From NCBI GenBank assembly GCA_027625915.1, contig JANTQA010000012.1, forward strand, positions 6,036,501-6,100,500: a stretch of 64,000 nt of DNA, in the 5' to 3' direction. This document shows positions 12,201 to 21,052 of this stretch, piece by piece (positions within the stretch are counted from its first letter, which is position 1; every line of letters starts with the position of its first letter). A program made the position numbers and the translations under genes. The notes beneath the pieces are model-generated. The model did no database searches. It was not told where the DNA came from and saw only the letters and a list, made by a program, of their open reading frames with translations. This stretch comes from Anaeramoeba flamelloides. Lineage: Eukaryota > Metamonada > Anaeramoebidae.

Positions 12201-13115
12201 AAAGAACAGTTGGTGAGGAATTCTTCTTAATTTTTGTTTTGACTTTTTTGGAAATGACTTTGAAGGGAAATTAAAATTTTGAAAAAAAAGAATAATTTTA
12301 CTTGCAATTACCCACTCTTCATGCAAATCTTTTGTAAATAAAGGTTCACTTAATTCTAAAAAAAATTTTTTCATCAAGTCTGTAAGAACGTTTGGTTGAA
12401 TTTCAGTTTCTTCGTTCAATCTTCCAGCTTGAAATAATAAAGGAATTATTATTTTTTTTTGTTTTGTTTTTTTTTGTTTTGTTTTGTTAACAGAGAGGAA
12501 ATCAAAAAACATTGTAAAAAAAGAAAATTAATTTTTTTATTTCAAAAAGAGGAAAGGAAGAGGCATTTTTAAAAATTTACTTTGATCAATTTCGAATTTT
12601 CTCATCGCCACAGCCACTACGTCTCCTGAAGTTTTAAAAAGATCAGGAGAATCCAAAACTAATAAGCCGTTTTTCAAGCAATTACAAAAAGAAAAGAAAA
12701 GAAAAGAAAAGAAAAGAGGGAATAGTTTATTGAAAATAAATAATAAAAAGAACACCTTAAAGCCTAGTTGTGAAAAGAACAAACATTTCTTGATTATTAG
12801 ATTAATGATTTGTTTAATAATATTGGGTATTTTTTTTTCTTGATCCCCATCAATTTCAACAAGATCATTTAAATCAGTACCAAACGTTGTGTGTATTTCA
12901 CGGTTTGTTTGCTGTTTCATTAGCTGAAGAAATTCTGGTGGGGTTGCCTTCAGGAGATCAAATTTTGATCGTACACGAGGCTTACGCTTTCGAAAACCTT
13001 TTTAAAAAGAAGTAATTAATAGTGTGTGTTTAATATTGTTTGTGTTGTGGATTACTTTTTAGAACAAATTCAATTTGGATGAAAAATCTGTTTTACCTCT
13101 TTTCAAAATATTCAT
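1732..13115 (-). CDS. RhoGAP-domain protein with FAM13-like coiled-coil tail
   Basis: Six exons on the minus strand: 13115-13097, 12997-12785, 12658-12581, 12427-12302, 6279-6014 and 2745-1732. Every junction is GT-AG and in phase; the total of 1716 nt gives 571 aa. Residues about 44-215 form a RhoGAP domain, which normally speeds GTP hydrolysis by Rho/Rac GTPases at membranes and the cytoskeleton. Visible are the start IPNIIKQIINLI, the loop DLFKTSG, LSEPLFTKDL and LPEYHFHLLKEMIRFLK. The arginine-finger position is Lys86, and the usual NKM..NL..GP helix reads NNI..DL..TP, so GAP activity may be lost. From about residue 259 the tail is helical; PELTKSQL (from about 268) and MSLPEL (472-477) recall the FAM13 C-terminal repeats, a RhoGAP family with the same domain order (inference). 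Introns 4 and 5 are 6022 and 3268 bp and full of repeats. The first exon codes for only six residues. The last exon alone has no in-frame ATG at its start, which supports joining. Confidence 0.82.
2878..3740. repeat. Hairpin cluster 1
   Basis: A run of short imperfect palindromes joined by short links such as GTTAGGTTTTT and TAACGG. One module has a stem related to GGTTTTCCAGAATTTAAAAG with a core like GAGTAAAAT; another has AAATAAACCGAAAAT facing its complement. The same modules recur at 35295-35995 and 43480-43855. No ORF is seen. Confidence 0.6.
3900..4170. repeat. Dispersed repeat, inverted partner at 34030-34330
   Basis: Blocks such as AAGTGGCTACTTGATAATAC and TGAGACACTGA, and the downstream AACCAAAAGTA, appear in reverse complement at 34030-34330 in the same relative order. 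Function and element class are unknown. Confidence 0.5.
4470..5070. repeat. Left arm of a ~600-bp inverted repeat around a RhoGAP exon
   Basis: This arm is the diverged reverse complement of about 6938-7545. Shared blocks include TTCTGATTAATATTTTTCGA, AGAATAAGTTAATATATTAA and GGGACATATTA. The 1.9-kb space between the arms holds exon 5 of the RhoGAP gene. Confidence 0.7.
5510..5690 (+). repeat. Dispersed repeat family B, copy
   Basis: One of four same-strand copies (about 40-230, 5510-5690, 7640-7830, 34530-34710). They share the order: A-rich lead, TTGAAATTTC-like block, TTGATCAATCA-like block, TTTTATT-rich block, then GATCAAACGAAA and AAATGAAA. The copy at 7640 lies several hundred bases before a retrotransposon reverse-transcriptase remnant, and so does the copy at 34530. 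It may therefore be an internal part of that element. Confidence 0.5.
6440..6560 (+). repeat. Dispersed repeat family E, copy 1
   Basis: A block with AAAGGATTTGAATGGATATT and a following TTATTTTGGAAATTTTCAAA recurs at 26300-26640 (+), 41400-41690 (inverted) and 59130-59430 (+). Copies are clearly diverged. The element class is unknown. Confidence 0.55.
6938..7545. repeat. Right arm of the exon-flanking inverted repeat
   Basis: Reverse complement of 4470-5070 over about 600 bp with scattered changes. Key blocks are AATATATTAACTTATTCTTT, GATATTCAAAAGTTGAGAGT and ATAATATGTCCCTAC. Confidence 0.7.
7640..7830 (+). repeat. Dispersed repeat family B, copy
   Basis: Shares TTGAAATTTCACCAACAATT and GATCTATCAAATGATAAGAT with the 34530-34710 copy, and continues with CTGGAAAAAAGGAAATGAAA as the copy at about 40-230 does. 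It lies upstream of the LINE remnant at 8207. Confidence 0.5.
8207..8480 (+). mobile_element. Decayed non-LTR retrotransposon, end of reverse transcriptase
   Basis: A 41-codon open stretch from 8207 to a stop at 8330 contains LFKALIFSQVLYGLDVF. This resembles the stretch after the catalytic reverse-transcriptase core of LINEs (lysine, hydrophobic run, then YGLE/D-hydrophobic). It aligns with LFKSFILSQLTYGLEIF at 34930. Coding-like sequence goes on in broken frames to about 9004, with several stops. It is a dead 3' fragment: the catalytic YxDD motif and the endonuclease are not present. Confidence 0.6.
9188..9254. repeat. (CT)n-(TA)n microsatellite
   Basis: About 32 bp of CT dinucleotides run straight into about 36 bp of TA dinucleotides. 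The array lies between the LINE remnant and a LINE-tail-like repeat. Confidence 0.95.
9270..9440 (+). repeat. LINE-tail-like dispersed repeat, copy 1
   Basis: The blocks CACTCTTTGAACTAGAAG, AAATTCTCTCTTTAACAGA and CCTTAACAATAAATCC recur in the same order at about 22000-22110 and, more diverged, at 32680-32850. Here it follows a LINE remnant, so it may be that element's 3' untranslated end (inference). Confidence 0.5.
10480..10960 (+). repeat. Dispersed repeat family A, copy
   Basis: Direct copies lie at about 1020-1560 and 24680-25260. All share a TTGAAATAAATACAA-like block, a TTCATTCAGTATTAGTATT-like block, a TTTTATATTAC-like block and a GGAAA-TACCTTA-like end. Divergence is strong. No ORF is seen. 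Confidence 0.5.
11630..12000. repeat. Tandem duplication of a ~205-bp unit
   Basis: Unit 1 (about 11630-11830) and unit 2 (about 11840-12000) both run: TTTTCACTT, CCATTTTCTTTTTC or a variant, a TAGATTG block, TGATC, TTTTTTATT, TTGGTGAAC or GGGTGAAC, and GATTTCAGTATTGAAAA. Diverged head-to-tail copies within intron 4 of the RhoGAP gene. Confidence 0.6.
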
Positions 13116-13149
13116 GTGAACAAAGAAGAGAAAAATGATTAAACAATCA

Positions 13150-14190
13150 GAATTAAGAGATCTTTCACTCCAGTGGAGTTTATATCTAGTATACGAATAT
13201 ACAAATATGTTGAGCCAAATTTTTATGAAATAATCCACTTAGCACCATTTTTTGGACAAAATCTTTGATAGAAATTTAAGAACTTAAGGGGATAAGTACA
13301 TTTTATAAATATTGAGTGCCATCAGTTTATTAGAAACTACATTTATTCAAATCATTTCTTTAACCAAATATTATGATATTTTAATAAATACGAAAGTGGA
13401 ATATAGACTAGTATAATATATTAACATACCAACCAAAAAATGGTAATTAAAAATAATGAAAAGATTGATCAAAAAAAAATAAATACAAATCATTTATTTC
13501 TTGATCTTATCTGAAAAATTTGATACAATTGCTTCTTCTAAATTTGATTTTGGTTTTCATTCTACATGGAAATATTTTTGTTTGTAAAATTTTTGAGAAA
13601 CAAATTACTTTTTATTTAAAGGAATTTCCAAAATGAATTTTAGAATTCTATTTTCAGATAATTCATCTAATTCTAGATTGACTTCAGAAAATAGGATATT
13701 ATAAGAAATTTCTTTTCAAAAAGAAAGATTTATTTGATGTATTTGTTTGATTTGATGTATTTGTTTGATTTTATAATTATTTATTTTCCCTTAAATTGAG
13801 AACTAAAAATATTTCTGAATCTAATTGAAATTTTTTCTAATTTTTTACTTTCGTTTGGTTTGAATCTTTAGTAACGGTTTTTTGGTTCGGATTATTCAAC
13901 CCCTCTATTTTAATTTTTGAAATAGTATTCTTTATTTTTTTTTTGTTTAATAAAAATATTTGAAAATTGAATTCCGAAAAATAATTTGCAAAAAAAAAAT
14001 TTTTTTAAAATAATAATAAATAGTAATGGGGCGAGAAATTCAAGGTTATAAATTGTTTGTATTCATACAAATTAAGAAGAAAAAGAAAAAAATCTTCGAA
14101 AAAATTACTTTGTTCAATTTTTTTTTTTTTTTCATTTTGTATTTCAACAAATTTATTCGATAGGGTGATCTTACTTGTATGATCTCCTAA
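13150..14190. repeat. ~1-kb dispersed repeat, inverted partner at 23470-24365
   Basis: Reverse-complement blocks shared with 23470-24365 include AATAGTAATGGGGCGAGAAA, TTTCTTGATCTTAT, AACATACCAACCAAAAAATG and GGGATAAGTACATTTT. The repeat starts only about 35 bp before the ATG of the RhoGAP gene, so promoter sequence of that gene may derive from it. Confidence 0.7.
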
Positions 14191-14339
14191 AATAAAGTAT
14201 TTATGTCTAAATACACAACTTCTTGGGACGATTTTTTTTGTTTATTCTTGGATTAATTTTAATCATTCATATAAATGCATTTCTAGACCAAAAATATAAT
14301 TTAATACAACCAAAAAAAAAAATCAAAATTGAAATAAAA

Positions 14340-14910
14340 ATGTCGGGTCTGTGTTAACATTTTCGTTTTTATTTAACATTTTAATTGACATTTTATTTAA
14401 AATTAATGATTAGTAGACTATTTTGGGTAGGTTAGGAATGAGTAAGGTGGGGTAGGTCACTTAACTAAAATAAACTAATCCTATCTAACTTATCCCAAAT
14501 AAATGTTAAATAAAATGTTAAATAAAGTGTTAAATAAAAAAAAATGTTAAATAAATTGCAAATAAAAAAAAATGTTAAATGAAATGTTAAATAGAAAAAT
14601 GTTAAATAAAATGTTAAATAAATCGCAAATATCCACACATTTTGAAAATTTCAAAATTTTCATATTTAGGTCAACATTGTTATTTTCGACCAATTTATAT
14701 ATATATATATATATATATTTATGGGGCCACATTATTTATTTGATATAAAGAACAAACTATCAACACTTATAAAAACTTTTTGTAAGTTAATACATCAATA
14801 CAGACACAAAATTATAAAAAATTCTTTTTCTCTGAAATAATTGCATTTTCCCAAATTTGTCGGTAATATCAAAAAAAACAAATTCTCATTTTGTTTGCTA
14901 AACTTTATCC
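14340..14910. mobile_element. Partial copy of the palindromic satellite element
   Basis: Holds an array of TTAAATAAAATG-type 12-bp units (about 14500-14630), a loop with GGGTAGGTTAGGAATGAGTA, and a right side with AAATCGCAAATATCCACACA and ACAAACTATCAACACTTATA. All match the larger element at 46215-47791 in order. The outer inverted ends are missing or decayed here. A TA microsatellite (14697-14717) has grown inside it. Confidence 0.7.
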
Positions 14911-15529
14911 TTTCTAGAGTTCATGTTGTAATCCTTCTTCAAAGTGCTTACGGTTCCAAATCACTCTATTTTTATTTCAATGATTAGTTACAACTTATTT
15001 CTTGAAAAAATGGAGTTTATCACTCTCATATGAAGTATAATTTAAATGTATTTTTTTAAGTGCATGAATGAATCGTAATTTTCCCAACATAATAATATTG
15101 GAGTTTTTATTCTTGATATTTTATATTTAATAGCCTTTGTGACAATTCAGATGTTTTTCTCTTTATTCTTCATCAAACAAAAATTTGTATATATCATTGG
15201 CATTAACAAATTTTCGTAAAAAACTTTATCCCATTACAAAAATTTTACCCATGTTTATATTTTCAGGATTGGGTATTTGACGAGAGAAGGTACTTATATA
15301 TTTTTGGTTCGGATTTAAATTGGCTTTAGAGGTTAGATCTTTGATTAATGTCAAATGTTCAAAAATATTAAATGTTTTTGTTGCAGAAATTTGCAAAGAA
15401 AGTTAATTTTCTGAGAAAAACTGAGACTTTTCTTGTAAAAATGAAAAATTCCAAAATTGTGTTTTTCATTAATTTTTGTTAACAAGAAATTATTTTTTTC
15501 ATCTTTTGAGGCAGTGATCAAAAAAACAC

Positions 15530-15980
15530 TTACCAACGACAATAATCCTTGTTTCAAAATAAAAGTAAACTTTTCTTTTTTTCTTATTATTCCAATAGAA
15601 TTACTAATTAATTGACCCGTAGTAAACCCAAGTTCAAATCAAATGTGAAGGTAATCCTGCTTGATGTTTTAAGTAAAACTTTGAATTAGGAAATGCAAAT
15701 TGTTCAAATTTTTCAGATTTTTTTCACTTTTTATCTTTTTTCGATTTTTTGATGAGAAAAAAATATTCCAAAATTTCCTCTCTTTTTTAAGATAAATTTT
15801 CGAATTAGATCCTTCATTTTCAGAATTTCTATTTAAATAATAGAACTTTAAGAAACCATTTAGTAAATTGTATCGTTTAATTAGGGCTTATTGACGGTTC
15901 CTTTGATAGGTTAATGTATAGGTCTTCTATAAAAAAAGTAACACGCTTTTTATTTTGAAATACAGATTAAACTTTTCAGC
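15530..15980 (+). repeat. Dispersed repeat family D, copy 1
   Basis: Shared in order with 17330-17790: ATAATCCTTGTTTCAAAATA, CCAATAGAAT, CCCAAGTT, AAGATAAATTTT, AATAATAGAACTTTAAGAAA, GGGCTTATTGACGGTTCCTT and CACGCTTTTTATTTT. An inverted copy is at 28190-28620 and a partial copy at 49730-49920. Confidence 0.75.
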
Positions 15981-16448
15981 ACACATTATTTTGACAACAG
16001 TGTCTTTAGGTGCTTTTTTAAAATTTGTTCAAAGATCGTTATTTCTTGTTTCTATGCTGTTGTGATTACATTGATTTTTTTTTTTAATTTCAAGAGTTCA
16101 TCTATATTTTTTGCTTGGGTTCAATTTTCACTATGAGTTAAAGGTTTTCAACATGTGTTGTTAGACCAATGGTGTTTTCAAAAATAATCAAAAGAATCTT
16201 TTGTTTAACGAGAGATTAGGTATTTAATAAAACTTCATTTTATTACTAGAAAGAAATCAGAATTTTATAATTTATGTGGTTTTTCAAAAAAATATACCTT
16301 ACAGGGCCGAAAATAACTGGAAAGTTTTGACAGTATCCCAACTGTATTGGAATTACTTAAATGTTATGATTACCTTTTCCAGTTAAGGAGTTTGTAATAA
16401 TTCCAAAAAGTGGAATTCTTTACAAAAAATCTGTTCATTTTTTTCAAA

Positions 16449-19400
16449 ATGAAAAATTTATTAATCTTTAGTGTAATTTTCTTGATCTTTTATAGCGCTT
16501 CGTCAAAGCAGTATGGGAAATTTCTTGTCATAAACGATGCTCATTTAGACAAAAAGTAAAAATAAATTTTTTTTTTCAAGACACAACCAAATTTTTTCAT
16601 GAATTGTATTTTATCTATAACCCTACGCCTTTTACTGACTAATCAAAAGTTACAAAGAAGGAGGAACCGTGCAATGCGACTCTCCTTGCGCGTGTTGTTG
16701 CGATGATATGCCCCCATCAAATTATACTGGCCAAACAGCTGGCAAATGGGGCTCATCTAAATGTAACACACCTTTTCGATTATTTGAACAAGTGATACCT
16801 GTGGTTCAACAGCAGCAAATAGATTTTGTTGTGTTTCTTGGAGACGCACCTTCAATGGCTTTTTGGGAAGTCACTTATGAGGATTCCATCAGCTATGTCA
16901 AGTACGTTGCTCAGCAATTAGCCAAACTTGTAGACATTCCAGTTGTTCCTGTAATTGGGAACCACGACTACTCTCCTTCAGATTTTTTTACTTGTGATGG
17001 ATCTATGGACAACTACTATAAAACTGTAAATATTTTTTTTTTTTTTCGAGTCTTTTCTTTTGTTTCTGGTTGGGTAAGGTTAATTTTACAATTAATCCAC
17101 CGAAACGGATTTCCACTCATTTTGTTCAAAAAATTCTTTTTCTAACTTTCTTGAAGACAATGTGTAAAAATTGTGTGATTGTCAAATTTGCTACAAGGGA
17201 ATTTCAAAAGGACAGATCGAGTTTCACGACAACAAATTTAAAAACAGACGTCTTTCAAACAACCATTTTTTTGAATTTTTTATTTGTTAAAAAGTGAGCT
17301 TTTTTGGATCTGATGTCGATCAAAACACTGCTTGCCCAACGACTATAATCCTTGTTTCAAAATATAATCCAGCTTTTTTTTTTCTTCTTGTTCCAATGGA
17401 ATATCCAATTCACTAAACCAGTATCACACCCAAGTTAAACCCGATTTTGAAGATCAATTCTATGATATTTTGAGTAAAATTTTAAATTAGGGATGCAATT
17501 TGATGAAAATTTTTCATAATTTTCTCATTTTTTAGAGATTTTATTGTTTTTTTGAAATTTTACAAAAATTTCCTCTATTTTTTTAAGATAAATTTTGCAA
17601 TTTGATCCTTTATTTTTAGAATTTCTTTTCAAATAATAGAACTTTAAGAAATCAATATCATATTTACTTAGGGCTTATTGACGGTTCCTTTGATTGATTA
17701 ATGTATTGGTCTTCTAGAAACCAAAAAAACACGCTTTTTATTTTGGAAAAAGGATTCAACTTTTCGACAACATAATTTGGACAAAGTAAAATCTAAAAAC
17801 TTTTGTTCAAAAAAAGGTGATTAATCAAAATTGTTAAAAGGCTTTTTTTACCACTCCAACTTCTTTCCAACGATTCAAAGGCTTAATTAGAAAGGTGTGA
17901 GAAAATGATTTTATGGAAAAAAAATCCACACCTCTTTAAATTGACTGTAGAAAAAATCGATCTTACCGTTTGAAATTTGCTTGTTGTAGATTTGACGATT
18001 ACACTTCAAAAAATCTCGTGACTTTTACAAAGTTTTTCACCCTTTTAAAGTCTCGAAAAAGCTTTGAAATTGACTGAAGTGAATTTTTTTTGTTTTCTCA
18101 TAACTAGAGTTTTTTTAACGAAGGTACAAAGTATTCCACGAAAGCCGTTTTACAAAAAATTTTTTTTAATGAGAGAACTAATCAATAGGTTTTTTCAAAT
18201 CGAACTTTCGTGAAAATTTTATTGTGCCTTTTGAGTAACAAACTTTGTAAAAAGACTTTCGTGGAATTCTTTGTACCTTCGTTAAAAAAACTCTAGTTAT
18301 GAGAAAACAAAAAAAATTCACTTCCATTGAAATACATGGTACAAATTAGGGATCAATAATTCTCATTTTCGATTATATTTCAATAATAAATGGCAAACAA
18401 TTTTCATTTCCATTTTTACATTTAGAAATTGAACCTTTGGTTCGGATTTATTCTTGAAAATTTTGTCAACAATTATTTTTGCTTAAGAACGACGTTTGAA
18501 AAAGGAAATTTGATGCTGTGTGTATTTTAAAAGAGTAATTTTGGTTGGTAAATCTCACAAATATTTATTTAGTGAGATCTAAGTATGAAAAAATGAATTA
18601 TTTTTCCTAAATTTGTCTCTTTTCTGTAAGAAAAAAAATGAAAAAGAAGGATGCGAAAAAACAGCTTTTTGAGAAAATCACTTTTTAAGTGAAAGTGACA
18701 AACCCGATGGAATTGTTGAGAAGATTCTTTTCTTTAATTTTGACTTGTGAGTCAGGTTGAGAGGGCTTGTCATTTTCACCTAAAAGGTCAAAATGGAGAA
18801 AAATGACAAAAATTTTTGATACTTGTCCTTTTTTATTTCCAAACAAAGTCGAAATTGGTAAAAGACACGGTTATTGTTTTTTATAGTATCGAGTCCTCCA
18901 AAATTCCCATTTCCCAAAAAAGATAAAGATCATTTTATCTCAGCTGACTTTACAATATTATTTTTTCTTCAAAAAAAACTGAAATAATTTTCCCAAACTT
19001 AATTTCTCCCAAAAGATCCTTTCAATGCAATATTCAACAAAACCTTTTCCATGAAAAAAACCTCAACCCAATTCCTCTTGAAACTAATAAATGGATTTTC
19101 AGAGAAACAATACAAACAAAAAAAAATGTCATAATAAAAGAAACCAAATGTTTGGAATATTTGGTTATGAAGATTCTATTGAAAATCAAATAGAGTAAAT
19201 AGTATCCTTGAAAGAGTTGCTTTCGAGAACTTCAATTTTAGAAAAAAAAACAAAAAGAATCAACACAAAAACTAAAGAAACAAAGAGAAAGCCACAACTT
19301 CTTTGCTTTGATGTAATTGTTTTGATTTCTGAAGACATTTGAACAATTCAATCAAACCAATGATCAAAAACAAATAGATACACGATCTTTTAAAGTTCTA

Positions 19401-20985
19401 GTTGTTTGTTGAGAATATTTGAAAGGATTGTAATTTTTTCAAGCAAGAAACTTGTAGATTATTTTTCTTTTTCATTTTTACGTTTCTTAATAAGGTGTTC
19501 GAGAGTTCAGGTATCTAATTTTTTCTTGTGCATTTTTCCATTCAAAAAAATGAAAATTTTTTGATCCAAATTGAACTACAAAAAATCTCATGACTTTTAT
19601 CAAGCTTTCAGCACTTTCAAATTTTCAAACACTTGAAGACAATTTACAAACCTTTCAAACACGTTCCAACGCTTTTAAAGAGGAAATACCTTTCAAAAGT
19701 GATAAGCTTTGTAAAAGTCACGAGATTTTTTGTAGTGGGACAATATTTCCAAGATCATGAGTTGACAATTTAAATGAGATTGGAACAAAAGGTCTTGCGG
19801 CAAACTGGTAAATTGCAAACATAGTTGTTAAAATATAATAAATCAAGTTAAAACGTAGATTAAATATCCATTTTTACGATAAGATAACTGACTCAAAATC
19901 GGCATCTTGTAGCTGAAAATGATCCTTGTAATTTTCAAGTTAGTAAATTGGAATTTTTAATCACTATTTATTTGTTTGGTTCTTTTGCTTTATAGCAAAT
20001 ATAGATATTCTTTGGTGAGAACTACAAACCCCAAGAAATAAGTATTTATTAAATCTTCTCAAATATCATTTCGAATTGTAATTTCCTTTTTCGTACTTGT
20101 TTACATAAACAGCCCAAAAAAATAAAAAAAAACAAAACGTTTAATTTCTCAAAAAAAACACTTCCGATTCCAAATTTATTCAATAAAATTAAGTAACTAA
20201 ACTTTATCTCCAAAGAATTAATGTAAACATTTGAAAAATCTGAAGTGGGGTTTTGAGAAAAAAAAAAAAAACACAAATTCACCCTTTTTTTTTTATTTTT
20301 TTTTTTATAGAATGTTCACCATTAACCTCAATAACCAATACTACTCTCCAATATAAAAAAAAAACTAAAACTTTGTTGATCTTGAAATTTGAAACTGTTT
20401 GGAATAAATTACAAATCTTGTGACTAACACCTTAAATGTATTCAATAAAGTAAAAAAATCACATCGTTGGAAGCACTGTTGTTATACAAAAAGATAACAA
20501 AACCGCATTTAATATTTTTGTTAAATTTGGGTTGGTTGGAAATATGAAGTTAAAAACAAATAAAAAAAATACTGGCTTGTCTCCCTGTAAACAAACTAAT
20601 TAATCCAATTGATAAAACTAATTTAAAATTCCAACTAAAGTGAAACAATTTTTACTTCATTAAAAGTGATTTTTCTATTCTGTAAAAATTCTCACCTGAT
20701 GGTTTTCGTGGCACTTTTGACAATAATTAGGCTTTAATTTTTTTGAATAAATGTATTTTTTAATTCAAAAAAGAGATAATAATTTATTTGAATCTAAAAA
20801 ATATATATGAAATCGATTACTATTTATTACAAGATCGAATTTAGAAAAGCAAACATTTTTTTAAAAACTTTTTATTTAGGAAAAAACAATTTTTTGTACA
20901 GAGAAAATAATATTTCAAAGATTTTAAAAAACACCAAATATTCTTCTTGAATTAAAGAAATTCTTTATACATATACCTGCATACA

Positions 20986-21052
<67 letters not shown>

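Larger units (their letters stand above)
6280..12301 (-). other. Intron 4 of the RhoGAP gene (6.0 kb), repeat-filled
   Basis: The donor at the minus-strand sequence GCAA|GTAAAA and the acceptor GGTAAAG| keep phase 1. The intron holds the right arm of the exon-flanking inverted repeat (6938-7545), family B (7640-7830), a LINE remnant (8207-8480), a CT/TA microsatellite (9188-9254), a LINE-tail-like repeat (9270-9440), family A (10480-10960) and a tandem duplication (11630-12000). No further RhoGAP exon is needed or seen. Confidence 0.6.
13116..16448. other. Divergent intergenic region
   Basis: The spacer lies between the starts of the minus-strand RhoGAP gene and the plus-strand phosphodiesterase, so it should hold both promoters. 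No clear core-promoter motif stands out in such AT-rich DNA. It contains a 1-kb repeat (13150-14190) inverted with respect to 23470-24365, a partial copy of the palindromic satellite element (14340-14910), and repeat family D (15530-15980). Confidence 0.55.
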
